NCBI GenBank assembly: GCA_029945625.1
Contig: JAQSCW010000002.1
Location: forward strand, 124,001 to 188,000
DNA from: a bacterium
Lineage (GTDB): Bacteria > Bacteroidota > Bacteroidia > B-17B0 > Aurantibacillaceae
DNA length: 64,000 nucleotides
Direction of reading: 5' to 3'
The notes under the pieces were generated by a model. That model had not been told where the DNA came from and did not search any database. It was given only the letters and a program-made list of their open reading frames with translations. The number at the start of each line of letters is the position of its first letter. The first letter of the stretch is position 1. Of this stretch, positions 43,823 to 53,025 are shown in pieces. Both the position numbers and the translations under genes were made by a program.

Positions 43823-44815
43823 TTATAAAATATTAACCTGGGTAGCTCCATAACCATATTCTTTATATGAAGCGTCGTGATAGGTAATTCCCCTTGTGGT
43901 TTTGAGCAAGGCGATAATCTCTTGCTTCAAACGACCGTTCCCCACGCCATGAATAAAGACGATCTTCTTCATGTGTTTCTCAATGGCGGTATCCAGTTCC
44001 TTCGAAAAACGTTCCAATTGAATGTTGAGCATTTCAAAATTGCTCAAGCCACTTGTATTATCCATCAACTCTTCAATATGAAGGTCCACTTCCTTTTCTA
44101 ATGTTTTTAAATACTCCCGGTTCGATTTGGAGGTCTTCTCCGCCGATTTAAATTCCTTAATACTCTTCAGTTTTTCAATATCAAGCAGACTCAATTCGGC
44201 TTCCACGTTCTGCTGCGTATAAAACTCATCCTTGAGTAAAAAAGCAAATACCGGATGTTTAAACTCATCGTGTTTGATCTTTTTTGAATTTTTTAGAGTA
44301 GCTGAAGTAATGTGCAGCACTTCCGAAATTGGCGTCTGCGCCTTAAAAAAGGAGTTTTTAAAAAATAAACATTCCACCTTATGATAAAAATACTCAGTAA
44401 AGAACTGCATTTTTACCTGTCGGATCAGTACCTTCTGATACGGACCTACTTCTCCGTGTTTGAGGGTCTGAAAGTACTCATCGTCCTTTATAGAGTACGA
44501 GAACATGAGGTTAAAAGAGGAGGCGTTAAAGAGGTAGATCTTATAGTCGCTGATGAGTGAAGCAAGTTCATGATCGGGTTCCAGCACAAAGTAAACGGCG
44601 TCGTTTAGTTGGGCTTCCGGATTCATTTCAATATTATCGGCGTCCTTGTGAAGGATAAGCTCAGTATGAATAGGCACCAATTGGCTCTCCTGAAAAGGAA
44701 TTTCAAACCCATCCTGCATTTCCACAAATACGGTGAGTTTATCTTTGATGCGTGACACAACTCCTTCGCCTACTTCGTTTAAGAACCGTACTTTATCCCC
44801 AATTCGTAATTTCAT
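43823..44815 (-). CDS. DUF2027/Smr-domain protein
   Basis: The 330-residue protein begins with a DUF2027-type beta domain (KLRIGDKVRFLNEVGEGVVSRIKDK, residues 2-50) and a central beta region. It ends in a Smr domain (about 235-330) with EVDLHIEELMD and IHGVGNGRLKQEI, the LDxH and HGxGxG motifs of Smr nuclease-like folds. In Bacteroidota this architecture is common and uncharacterised; Smr domains elsewhere nick branched DNA or cleave RNA at stalled ribosomes. It is likely cytosolic. The gene starts 15 bp after comEC and is probably in one operon with it. Confidence 0.88.
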   Translation of the reverse strand: MKLRIGDKVRFLNEVGEGVVSRIKDKLTVFVEMQDGFEIPFQESQLVPIHTELILHKDADNIEMNPEAQLNDAVYFVLEPDHELASLISDYKIYLFNASSFNLMFSYSIKDDEYFQTLKHGEVGPYQKVLIRQVKMQFFTEYFYHKVECLFFKNSFFKAQTPISEVLHITSATLKNSKKIKHDEFKHPVFAFLLKDEFYTQQNVEAELSLLDIEKLKSIKEFKSAEKTSKSNREYLKTLEKEVDLHIEELMDNTSGLSNFEMLNIQLERFSKELDTAIEKHMKKIVFIHGVGNGRLKQEIIALLKTTRGITYHDASYKEYGYGATQVNIL

Positions 44816-44830
44816 AATTTGTGCATGCTT

Positions 44831-46861
44831 TTACTTAAACGAAAGCAAAAAAGCCCCCTCTCGTTTCGTGTCATAAAAACCAAGGCCAAATTTACGACAT
44901 AATTCCTCAGTATTCTTGCAGTTTGAGCGGTTATTTGAACCATCGCTTACTACGAGGCGAAGATTTTTAAAACGAAGAAGTTCCGCCGCATGCAATCTTG
45001 AATTGTTAATCAGAATGAGGGTGCTGATACGTTCGATATTCTCGCGGGGCCAAAAACCGGTGGAATCTAAAATAAAAATTGCCTCATTATTCAATTCAAT
45101 GTAATTAATCGTTTTATTTGAAATGGCGTTATAATTGAAAGTTATAAGATGTGGTTTCACACTGTACTCATATCCTTGCTTTGTTGAACTCACAAGGGTG
45201 GTGCGGTCCTTATTTTTGATTGAAACAGTACTTCCGTTTTTGATTTGGTACAGGGTGATCAGTTTCTGCTCTTTGGCCAAGTAGCTCTGACAAAGTGCGG
45301 TTAATTGCCATGCCAGTACAAGTAACAAACCGAGTGCTGCATGTTTGTACGATCTGTCGCGTAAAGCACCTGAAAGAACGACGATCAGGAGGCTTAAAAA
45401 AATCGCATCGGTGTTTGTAAAATCGATCATATCAATATAACCGCCTTTTTTCGAATCAAAAAGGTGTATAAAAAAAATCAAACTACTGATCAAATAATTA
45501 ATGAGTAATGGTACACCGCTGATATTGATTACCACAAGAACTGCCAGAAGCAGAACCGCAAAAGTTACCGGCACCACAACCAGGTTACAGATAAAGAACC
45601 AAATGGGAAAAGTTTTAAAAAGCAACAAGGTGATGGGCAAGGTGCTTAAAGTGGCCGAGAAAGAGGCCGTTACACTCAGCCAAATGTATTTTAGAATAGC
45701 ATTATCGGGATGCAGTAAGCCGCTCAATTTAGGTTGAAAATAAATGAGGCCAATCATGGCAAAGTAGCTTAATAGAAATCCCACATCGGTCATCCACCAG
45801 GGGTTATAGCTTAACAACATAAAGGCAGAAACAAGTAACACATTCAGTTGATTTCGGGAACTGTTCCTAAAATAGATCTTTCCAAGTCCCATGAGGTTAA
45901 ACATAATCACCGCTCTTAACACCGGTGCCGAAAAGCCGGCTAATAAAGCAAATCCCCAAAGGGAAATAGTGATGAAAAGGAATCTTGCCGTTTTTTTACG
46001 CTGTTTGGTGTCGATCAGGTTAAACAAGTAATTAAGCACCAAATAAATCAAACCGGTATGGAGTCCGGATACCGACAGCACATGAAGTGTTCCGGAATGG
46101 GAAAAAGCATCCATCACGGGTTTTTCAATATCATCGTCATACCCCGTTAGAAGTGCTGCGCAGATCGAATACGCCTCAAATGAAAGTTGTGAATTTTTGA
46201 GTTTTTTAAGTACCAGTGATTTGCAACTCAAACCTGCTTCCCATATTGGATTGAGTATACCTGCGTTGTTGATGAACACAAACGAAGTGGAATCCAAAAA
46301 AATAGTATGAAAGATTTGTTTCCGTTGCAGATACGTTTTGTAGTCGAATTCATTGGGATTCATGGGGGCCTGAATGGCCTGAAATTTGCCGTGCATAAAA
46401 ACGGTGGACCCGGGTTTGAGAGCCAGAGCTGCTTGTGACCTTTTGAAATAAACGAGAACAGAACCTGAAGTAGGCACATACTTTGTGCCTGACTTCACCC
46501 CCAACACATTCATTGAGCATTTAACCGATCGCTTTTTTGGTATGGGAACATCGTTTATAACCCCAATAAAATAGGTGCTCGAATCGGACTTAATATAGTT
46601 TCCATAAAAATCACCTTTCTTCGACACATCGGTATAATGAATAAGTGCGGCGCCAAGAAAAAAGAGGAAGACATCAAGCGTAAACAAATAGGTTCTTTTT
46701 TGTTTTTGATTTGTTGGAAACAAACGTATGACCATGGCTACCAGCAGAAATGCCGCCATGTACCAAAGTTCAACATCAATACCGGTACTGATGGCAAGGA
46801 GGATTCCAGTTATAAATGGCAGACTTAGTCTTAGGAAAGGAATTGATGAAAATGATTTCAT
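44831..46861 (-). CDS. ComEC/Rec2-family DNA uptake channel protein
   Basis: This 676-residue polytopic inner-membrane protein has an N-terminal DUF4131-like region with helices, an OB-like soluble part (~90-200), the diagnostic HVLSVSGLHTGLIYLVLNYLF and ~10 membrane helices of the Competence domain, then a C-terminal soluble segment (~525-676). That segment lacks the HxHxDH zinc motif of the metallo-beta-lactamase domain of Bacillus ComEC, as is usual for many Bacteroidota homologues. It probably carries transforming DNA across the inner membrane. No other competence gene is in this window. The downstream Smr gene is 15 bp away. Confidence 0.9.
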   Translation of the reverse strand: MKSFSSIPFLRLSLPFITGILLAISTGIDVELWYMAAFLLVAMVIRLFPTNQKQKRTYLFTLDVFLFFLGAALIHYTDVSKKGDFYGNYIKSDSSTYFIGVINDVPIPKKRSVKCSMNVLGVKSGTKYVPTSGSVLVYFKRSQAALALKPGSTVFMHGKFQAIQAPMNPNEFDYKTYLQRKQIFHTIFLDSTSFVFINNAGILNPIWEAGLSCKSLVLKKLKNSQLSFEAYSICAALLTGYDDDIEKPVMDAFSHSGTLHVLSVSGLHTGLIYLVLNYLFNLIDTKQRKKTARFLFITISLWGFALLAGFSAPVLRAVIMFNLMGLGKIYFRNSSRNQLNVLLVSAFMLLSYNPWWMTDVGFLLSYFAMIGLIYFQPKLSGLLHPDNAILKYIWLSVTASFSATLSTLPITLLLFKTFPIWFFICNLVVVPVTFAVLLLAVLVVINISGVPLLINYLISSLIFFIHLFDSKKGGYIDMIDFTNTDAIFLSLLIVVLSGALRDRSYKHAALGLLLVLAWQLTALCQSYLAKEQKLITLYQIKNGSTVSIKNKDRTTLVSSTKQGYEYSVKPHLITFNYNAISNKTINYIELNNEAIFILDSTGFWPRENIERISTLILINNSRLHAAELLRFKNLRLVVSDGSNNRSNCKNTEELCRKFGLGFYDTKREGAFLLSFK

Positions 46862-46899
46862 AAAACCCCTATGATTTTGGGTAATCTAAATTAAAAAAA

Positions 46900-46927
46900 A
46901 ATCCCGGTAGAAAAAACTACCGGGATT
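46900..46927 (-). terminator. Rho-independent terminator after the second M43 protease gene
   Basis: AATCCCGGTAG (46900-46910) pairs perfectly with CTACCGGGATT (46917-46927), 11 bp with a 6-nt loop. On the minus strand it continues in a long T run. It lies 20 bp past the stop of the minus-strand protease and in front of comEC. Confidence 0.92.
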
Positions 46928-46947
46928 AAAAAATATAATAAAAGGAT

Positions 46948-49122
46948 TTATTGTACGATTAACTTGCCCGACATGGTTGCGCCGTTCACAGAAAGATTCA
47001 CAAAATAGATCCCTTTTTGCAACTCGTTGTGCTGATTAAAGCTGATAGTTTGTTCACCGACAGGATATGTTTGATCAGTTACATCTAAAACTTCTTTTCC
47101 AAGTATATCCAGTACGCTGATTTTCACAGCCGAGGCATTACTTAAATTAAAGTGTACGTTGGCACCCGAAGCAGTGGGATTAGGATACATACTAAACGAA
47201 ATACTTTTTGTTAATTCGTTTACACCAAGTAAATTGTAATAATTCACTGCGTCTACAAAAATATTATTTCCATAACCTGCGCTACCTTCCACAAAGTTTA
47301 AGCGAACAAGAACGCTGCTGGAGTTAAGGTAACTGCTCCAGTTAGGGTGTGATGAAATTGTATACACTTTCCATTCACCCGGATTTGGGAAAAATTGACC
47401 TGAACCCATTCCGCCACTACCGTTAGCCATTGTGGCCGCCGACAAATTGTAAATGTCCTGCCAGCTGCCTCCGCAATCTCTTGATCCCTGAATCTTCAAT
47501 TGATCATTTTGTGTGGTGGTTTGTTGTCTGAATGCATATGCAAATTCAAATACATTGCCTGCATTATTCTTTACATCCATCATTGGCATGATCAATTGAT
47601 CTGACCCATTTGCCGGCAACACACTGCCATCAATAAAGTAGCAATAATTTTGATCGTAAGCAACCTGACCGGTTTGTTGCCAGGTGTAGCCATCATTGTT
47701 TGCGTCAAAAATGGACCAATAAGGTGGTAATCCTTGATTTTCGAAACTCTCAAAAGCCGGACCTGTAATAGCTGCAGAACCATCCAGTACATATACGGTG
47801 CGAATTTTTGAGCTTGAACCTTGCGAATTTGAAACGGTAAGTGTAACGTTTGTGGTTCCAACAATTGGAAAGTTAATGGCAGTTTGGGCACCGGAAGAGG
47901 AGGTAATACTAGCCATATTATCGGCTGCCCACTGGTAGGTAGTAACGGTGCCATTGGATGAAATATCTTTCATGGTGAGGTTTCCGCCGGCACAAACGGT
48001 ATATGAGCCTGAAACGGACAAGAACTCGGCAATTGGAGCGCAGGTTAAATTTGTACCAACTCCTGTAAACACCATATTGGCCGGCTGCCACAAATTTTGG
48101 CGACCTGCCACTGTTGATGAAAGCAGGGTTCTCATGGCATTAGTTTGGCCGGAGGTGAAGTTTCGGGCACAATTTGAATAATCCATGATGTTCTGCACAT
48201 TCTGGTAATAGTCGGCGGGGTTCCCCGGGTTTGGCGAAGAACAAACGTAATTGGTATTTGTGGAGGAAGGAGGACAGGTTGAGAAATTACCTTTGGTAAC
48301 CGGCGTATCGGAAATTCCGTCGTCACCGCACACAAAACCGGGATTATTGGTATTTCCAAAAGTATGTGGAAGACTCAACCAGTGACCAATCTCATGAGAA
48401 AGAGACCTTGAATCGGGACCCGGAAAACTCACCCCAATGTAACTGTACACATAAATGATCACATCCTTCGCGCTGCCTGTAAAATTTTGGCCCGGGAGGT
48501 TGGTATAACCTTGAATTGTAATGTTTGTTGACGGAGTACCATTCGCGGTGATGAGAGAGACAAGATACACATTCAGGTATTTAGTGGGATCCCAGGTATA
48601 GGTATGGTAAGAAGGTTGTTGAGCGGCGGTTTGGTTCCAGTTAAGCCCTTTTGGATCCAAATGTTTCACAATGCCATTTGTGCAATTTCCCTGCGGATCT
48701 TTTTTTGCCAACATAAATTTTATATCGGAGGGGATGTACAGATTTTTAAATGGCGTAAAGATGGATGCGGTGTCCTGACTTTGTCGGGCATAATCCTTAT
48801 TAATTTGGTCTACTGCTGCAATAACAGATGCCTCAGAAATATTCTCAGGTCCGCCCATATGAAGCACGTGAAATACAATGGGCACAGTGTATACTACAGC
48901 AGAAGGTTTTGCTCCCGCGTTTGCAACTTCGGCAGCCAGGCGCTCTTGTTTTAAATAATCTTGTGTTTTTTCAAAATTTTTACGAGCTTCGGGATGAGCC
49001 GTAAAATACTGTTCCATCGCTTCATCGGTGTAGCAGCGAATAACTTTTTTTTCCTGTGAGAACAGGGCAACAGAAGTGAAAATTGCGAGAACAAGGGTGA
49101 TCGTTGATACGTGTTTTTTCAT
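46948..49122 (-). CDS. Secreted M43 metalloprotease with T9SS type A tail
   Basis: The 724-residue precursor has a signal peptide (MKKHVSTITLVLAIFTSVALF, then SQ). The zinc motif HEIGHWLSLPH is at 243-253 and the Met-turn region is NIMDYSNC. An Ig/PKD-like domain (about 360-445) and a jelly-roll-like MAM/carbohydrate-type segment (about 455-640) follow. The last ~80 residues, from SMYPNPTASGANVHF to KGIYFVNLSVNG, form a type A sorting domain. It is a pappalysin-like protease exported by T9SS. It starts only 3 bp after the SPFH gene stop, so the two are probably co-transcribed, an unusual combination. The catalytic half is similar in layout to the M43 protease at 25046-27325. Confidence 0.92.
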   Translation of the reverse strand: MKKHVSTITLVLAIFTSVALFSQEKKVIRCYTDEAMEQYFTAHPEARKNFEKTQDYLKQERLAAEVANAGAKPSAVVYTVPIVFHVLHMGGPENISEASVIAAVDQINKDYARQSQDTASIFTPFKNLYIPSDIKFMLAKKDPQGNCTNGIVKHLDPKGLNWNQTAAQQPSYHTYTWDPTKYLNVYLVSLITANGTPSTNITIQGYTNLPGQNFTGSAKDVIIYVYSYIGVSFPGPDSRSLSHEIGHWLSLPHTFGNTNNPGFVCGDDGISDTPVTKGNFSTCPPSSTNTNYVCSSPNPGNPADYYQNVQNIMDYSNCARNFTSGQTNAMRTLLSSTVAGRQNLWQPANMVFTGVGTNLTCAPIAEFLSVSGSYTVCAGGNLTMKDISSNGTVTTYQWAADNMASITSSSGAQTAINFPIVGTTNVTLTVSNSQGSSSKIRTVYVLDGSAAITGPAFESFENQGLPPYWSIFDANNDGYTWQQTGQVAYDQNYCYFIDGSVLPANGSDQLIMPMMDVKNNAGNVFEFAYAFRQQTTTQNDQLKIQGSRDCGGSWQDIYNLSAATMANGSGGMGSGQFFPNPGEWKVYTISSHPNWSSYLNSSSVLVRLNFVEGSAGYGNNIFVDAVNYYNLLGVNELTKSISFSMYPNPTASGANVHFNLSNASAVKISVLDILGKEVLDVTDQTYPVGEQTISFNQHNELQKGIYFVNLSVNGATMSGKLIVQ

Positions 49123-49125
49123 TGT

Positions 49126-50064
49126 TTATTTTTTGTTATTTGTGTTTTGATTTAATTGATTTAATGCGATCATGTCTTTCATGGTTTTTTGCATTCCCTC
49201 CACACTGCCATCTAAAAAGATCACATTGCCTTTACCCTCTTGCGCAAAATTCTTTACGGCCTCGGTCCACATACTGAACAGTATCAGCGAGGCATCTAAA
49301 TTGGCCTCCTGCATCTCTTTAGCGGCGCCGGCCATACCTTTGGCCACTTCCTGACGAAACAGAGCGATTCCTTGTCCTTTTAACTGCGAGGCGTCCTTTT
49401 CGGCCTGAGCGGAGATTTTAATAAAATTACCCTCTGCTTCAGCGGCCTTGGTACGGGTTATCAATAAAGCCTGACCCTCGTTTTCGGCTGCCGAGCGCAA
49501 GTTATTACTTGCCACCACTTTTGCCATCGAACGCATGACTTCTTCATCGAAGGTGATGTCGTTAAGTTGTAGATCGATCAAATGATAACCCCAACCCTCG
49601 AGGGTCCGATCCAATTGATCCTTTACCGCCTCTACGATGTCTCTGCGCAGGATCAGTACTTCCGATTGTTTTTTGGTAGCAACAAATGCTCTCACCGAAC
49701 CTTCAACCGATCGCACAAGGGCTTGCATAAAATTACGCTCATCCACAAACTTAAAGGCCACATTTTTTATGGTCTCTTCATCGCTGTTAATAACGGAATA
49801 AAGGAGCATCGCGGTGAAGTTAACGTTCGCTTGATCAACCGTAACAGCTTGAAAACCAAGTTCTGAACTCCTATTTTGAACAGATATTTTTTTAAATACT
49901 TTTTCAATAAAGGGGATTTTGAAATTAAGACCGGGACGCAAACTACGGCTGAACTTTCCGAAGATGGTAGTGACGGCAATGGTGCCTTGTTGAACCGTAA
50001 CGTACGAAAGCAATACCGTTACCAAAATAAATGCCAGAATTAGCATCGTCGCAATTGAAAACAT
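49126..50064 (-). CDS. SPFH/band 7 membrane protein (stomatin/QmcA-like)
   Basis: The 312-residue protein has one N-terminal membrane segment (residues ~4-22), then the SPFH domain starting VQQGTIAVTTIFGKFSRSLRPGLNFKIPFIE and ending near residue 185. A long Ala/Glu-rich coiled-coil (ENEGQALLITRTKAAEAEGN...) leads to a C-terminal oligomerisation tail. Such proteins form ring assemblies on membranes and scaffold proteases or microdomains. The usual NfeD partner is not adjacent; instead a T9SS-exported protease gene follows 3 bp downstream. A TATCTTTA box lies 18 nt before the ATG. It is divergent from the TPR gene over 59 bp. Confidence 0.9.
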   Translation of the reverse strand: MFSIATMLILAFILVTVLLSYVTVQQGTIAVTTIFGKFSRSLRPGLNFKIPFIEKVFKKISVQNRSSELGFQAVTVDQANVNFTAMLLYSVINSDEETIKNVAFKFVDERNFMQALVRSVEGSVRAFVATKKQSEVLILRRDIVEAVKDQLDRTLEGWGYHLIDLQLNDITFDEEVMRSMAKVVASNNLRSAAENEGQALLITRTKAAEAEGNFIKISAQAEKDASQLKGQGIALFRQEVAKGMAGAAKEMQEANLDASLILFSMWTEAVKNFAQEGKGNVIFLDGSVEGMQKTMKDMIALNQLNQNTNNKK

Positions 50065-50123
50065 AAGGATTATATTTGTATAAAGATACTGATTTTATTC
50101 TCGTTTTTATAAAGGTAAATTAA

Positions 50124-51206
50124 ATGTTGAGCCCTTTTTACAAGTGGTTATTAGTGATGGGTATGTGGCTGACGATTGGCAGAATTATGGCACAGGAAGC
50201 GGTCGCGGACACTATTACCCCTCAGGAAGTATTGTATAGTAAGGCCTCCAAATTAATTGATTCGGCGAAATACAAGGAGGGGGTGGTTCTTTTGAAAAAA
50301 GCAATTAAACTTAGGCCCGATTATTGGGAAGCTTTTAACAAAATGGCTTTTGCTAAAATAAAGTTAAAAGATTATAAAGGAGCAGAAAAGGACCTGTTGA
50401 AAGCCGAGGAGATTGCACCCTTAAACTATGAAACCATCAAGCTTAAAGGGATAAACTTCTTTTTGAGCGGCAATTACAAAGAAGCCAAAACCATGCTGGA
50501 TACCGCTCTTTATGTGCTGACGGAGGAAAAGATAGAAGATGCTGAACTTTATTATTACAGAGCACAATTGATGTTTTTAGGGAAAAGTTATAAAAGTGCG
50601 CTCGAGAATTGTGAAGTGGCGCTCGACTATAGGCCAAATTACCCCGAGGTGCAATTGTTAAAAGGTCAGATTCGATTTGCACAGAAGGAGTACAATCATG
50701 CGGTGAGGGAACTGAGCACTGCCATTGATAAGATGCCGGAAACAAACCGGGAGTACCTTGCCTACGAACTGAGGGCAAAATCAAAATTTGAACTGGGGGA
50801 TTATAAAGGTGCCGTGAGCGACTGGAATGTATATATTGAAGGTATACCCGGAGAAGAACAATCTCTCATCTCACGTGCAGCCGCCAAAATAAATACCGGT
50901 GAAAATACAAGTGCTATTATTGATTTAGACGATGCTATTAAATTGAACGGCAAGAATCCGGTAAGTTACTGTTACAGGGGTGTAGCAAAAGGTGGAAACA
51001 AACAGTATGTGGAGGCCTTAAAAGATCTTGATTTTTCTATCAAACTAAAATTTGATTATGCGGCAGCATACGTAAACCGGGCAGCCATAAAAATGGCAAG
51101 TAAAGACAAGCGTGGTGCCTGCGCCGATCTTGAAAAAGCAGATGGTTTGGGAGATGAGTTGGCAATTAAATTAATAGAACAGTATTGTAGGGATAGTAGG
51201 AATTAA
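50124..51206 (+). CDS. Exported TPR-repeat protein
   Basis: The 360-residue protein begins with a signal peptide (LLVMGMWLTIGRIMAQE). The rest is about eight to nine tetratricopeptide repeats of 34 residues (pattern ...A...l...P...eA...k...), for example YWEAFNKMAFAKIKLKDYKGAEKDL and NPVSYCYRGVAKGGNKQYVEALKDL. TPR solenoids bind partner proteins; no catalytic domain is present. It would act in the periplasm or outer membrane. It is divergent from the SPFH gene with only 59 bp between the starts, so promoters must overlap. The 3' side ends in an AT-rich repeat (AATTAAGAATT-type) before the apaG gene. Confidence 0.88.
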   Translation: MLSPFYKWLLVMGMWLTIGRIMAQEAVADTITPQEVLYSKASKLIDSAKYKEGVVLLKKAIKLRPDYWEAFNKMAFAKIKLKDYKGAEKDLLKAEEIAPLNYETIKLKGINFFLSGNYKEAKTMLDTALYVLTEEKIEDAELYYYRAQLMFLGKSYKSALENCEVALDYRPNYPEVQLLKGQIRFAQKEYNHAVRELSTAIDKMPETNREYLAYELRAKSKFELGDYKGAVSDWNVYIEGIPGEEQSLISRAAAKINTGENTSAIIDLDDAIKLNGKNPVSYCYRGVAKGGNKQYVEALKDLDFSIKLKFDYAAAYVNRAAIKMASKDKRGACADLEKADGLGDELAIKLIEQYCRDSRN

Positions 51207-51293
51207 GAATTGAAAATTAAGAATTAAGAACCGAGAATCACAAACTAAAGAGAACCACAACTTGCGCGGAATAAACTCAATTAAATCAAAACA

Positions 51294-51680
51294 CTAATTA
51301 AGTTTTGCGGGGACGATGAGGTCGAATTTGGGAATCTCCACATTAAATTCTTTACCGTCCATTAACTTCAAAAGCGTGTAGTGACCTTTCATAAAGCCCA
51401 TTTCGCTAGAGAGGTTACAGCCACTGTTGTATTCAAATTTTTGTCCGGGTTCCAATACCGGTGTTTCTCCCACAACTCCGTCTCCGTCTACCGCCCCGCG
51501 ATCGCCAATACTGTCAAAAATATCCCAATGGCGACGCAACAACTGAACCGAGACATCACTTTTGTTTTGAATGGTGATGAAATACACAAAAAAATAATGA
51601 TTTTCTTTTGGCATGCTATGCTGTGGCCAGTATTTCACTTCCACTGAGATTTCAATATTATGCGTGCTAATCTTTACCAT
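51294..51680 (-). CDS. apaG: ApaG-domain protein
   Basis: This 128-residue beta-sandwich protein carries the complete ApaG/F-box-like fold: EVKYWPQHSMPKENHYFFVYFITIQN, LLRRHWDIFD, GVVGETPVLEPGQKFEY and GFMKGHYTLL. ApaG proteins are small and of uncertain function; in enterobacteria the gene is near apaH/ksgA and has been linked to cobalt/magnesium phenotypes. Here no apaH is adjacent. The ATG at 51680 (MVKIST) is preferred over an upstream GTG at 51689 that adds only three residues. It lies 65 bp downstream of bshA on the same strand? No: bshA (51746-52885) is upstream of it in transcription order, so both may share an mRNA. Confidence 0.93.
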   Translation of the reverse strand: MVKISTHNIEISVEVKYWPQHSMPKENHYFFVYFITIQNKSDVSVQLLRRHWDIFDSIGDRGAVDGDGVVGETPVLEPGQKFEYNSGCNLSSEMGFMKGHYTLLKLMDGKEFNVEIPKFDLIVPAKLN

Positions 51681-51745
51681 TGCCAACACTAAATTAGATG
51701 GTTTATTTCGAATAAAGCAAGGTTAGGGTTTTTTTAACATTTGAG

Positions 51746-52885
51746 TTAGCCCGTTACGATTTCTTTCAAAACCACCTCATTATATAGCTTTTCATACAAA
51801 GGCAATATTTTTTGCACATCGAATTTCTGAGCTTGCTCAAAGGCACTCTTGCGAAATTGTTCCAGGAGCTTTTCACTTTTTAAAAGCTTCAAGGCGTTTT
51901 CCGACATATCTTTAACATCTCCGATATTACTTAAAAAACCCGTTTTGCCATGAATGTTCACTTCCGGTAGACCGCCGGTATTGGTGCTGATCACCGGCAC
52001 CCGCATGGCCATGGCTTCAAGAGCAGCCAACCCAAAACTTTCTGTTTCGGAAGGTAATACAAACAAGTCGGCTACACTTAATATTTCTCGTGGATCGGTA
52101 ATTTTACCCAAGTGTATAACATCGTGATGAAGATCTAATTGGCGAGTGAGTTGCTCAATGGCAGTTTTTTCAGGTCCGTCGCCCACAAAAATAAGTTTGG
52201 CGGGAACTTCTTTTCTCACGCTATCGAAAACATGTACCACATCTTCAACACGCTTCACTTTTCTGAAATTACTAATATGAACAAGGATTTTCTCCCCTTT
52301 TGGTGCGTATTTGCGTTTCACGCAGTATTCCTTTACCGTTTCGTAATCTTTCATATTAATGAAATTGGGAATCACGGTAATTTTATTGTCGATCTTAAAC
52401 GTCTTAAGTGTGTCTTTTTTCAGACTTTCGGACACGGAAGTAATAGCATTACTGTGGTTGAGCGAAAACCGAATAACCGGCTCAAAGGCCGGATCACGGC
52501 CCACCAGTGTAATATCGGTGCCATGCAAGGTGGTGATATAGGGCAGACTAATTTTTTTAGATTTTAAGATTTGCTGGGCCATATAGGCCACCGAGGCGTG
52601 GGGAATGGCATAGTGCACGTGCAGCACATCAAGGTGCTCGTACATGGCTACATCCACGATCTTGCTGGCCAGCACACTTTCATAGGGTTGGTATTCAAAA
52701 AGCGGGTAATCGTTCACGCTGAATTCATGAAAAAACAGATTCTCGTTAAATAAATTGAGACGAAAGGGCTGACTGTACGACATAAAATGCACTTTATGTC
52801 CTTCGTTTGCCAGTGCAATTCCGAGTTCAGTAGCTACCACACCACTCCCACCGTACGTGGGAAAACAAACCATTCCAATATTCAT
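51746..52885 (-). CDS. bshA: N-acetyl-alpha-D-glucosaminyl L-malate synthase
   Basis: The 379-residue GT4 glycosyltransferase links GlcNAc to L-malate in the first step of bacillithiol synthesis. Diagnostic features are IGMVCFPTYGGSGVVATELG at the start, HVHYAIPHA and TTLHGTDITLVG in the first Rossmann domain, and the UDP-sugar site PSETESFGLAALEAMAMRVPVI in the second. Bacteroidota commonly use bacillithiol, and with trxB this gene supports thiol redox balance. BshB and BshC are not in this window. A near-consensus TAATTTTA box lies 6 nt before the ATG. The apaG gene follows on the same strand. Confidence 0.95.
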   Translation of the reverse strand: MNIGMVCFPTYGGSGVVATELGIALANEGHKVHFMSYSQPFRLNLFNENLFFHEFSVNDYPLFEYQPYESVLASKIVDVAMYEHLDVLHVHYAIPHASVAYMAQQILKSKKISLPYITTLHGTDITLVGRDPAFEPVIRFSLNHSNAITSVSESLKKDTLKTFKIDNKITVIPNFINMKDYETVKEYCVKRKYAPKGEKILVHISNFRKVKRVEDVVHVFDSVRKEVPAKLIFVGDGPEKTAIEQLTRQLDLHHDVIHLGKITDPREILSVADLFVLPSETESFGLAALEAMAMRVPVISTNTGGLPEVNIHGKTGFLSNIGDVKDMSENALKLLKSEKLLEQFRKSAFEQAQKFDVQKILPLYEKLYNEVVLKEIVTG

Positions 52886-53011
52886 AGGATATAAAATTAC
52901 AAATAATAAAATTGAAAATGCCCCCCCTACTTCAGCTTACAAATGCTAAATAATCAGAAATATCCTGTGTCATTTTGTTCCCATTAATGCCCTCCATTCG
53001 GGTCTTTCTGA

Positions 53012-53019
53012 TACCTTTG
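53012..53019 (+). promoter_or_regulatory. -7 promoter box (TACCTTTG) for queE
   Basis: An exact TAnnTTTG match lies 6 nt before GTG 53026. It lies within the longer open frame, arguing that codons before 53020 (including the ATG at 52987) are not the start. Confidence 0.5.
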
Positions 53020-53025
53020 TTGCCT

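Noticed and set aside
51207-51293. AATTAAGAATT-type repeats after the TPR gene as a CRISPR-like array
   Set aside because: The units are short, imperfect and adjacent without spacers; simple AT-rich sequence explains them.
52975-53025. Longer QueE N-terminus from TTG 52975 or ATG 52987
   Set aside because: A perfect TAnnTTTG box falls inside this stretch, and family members begin about 25 residues before LPLMEEFY, which matches GTG 53026.
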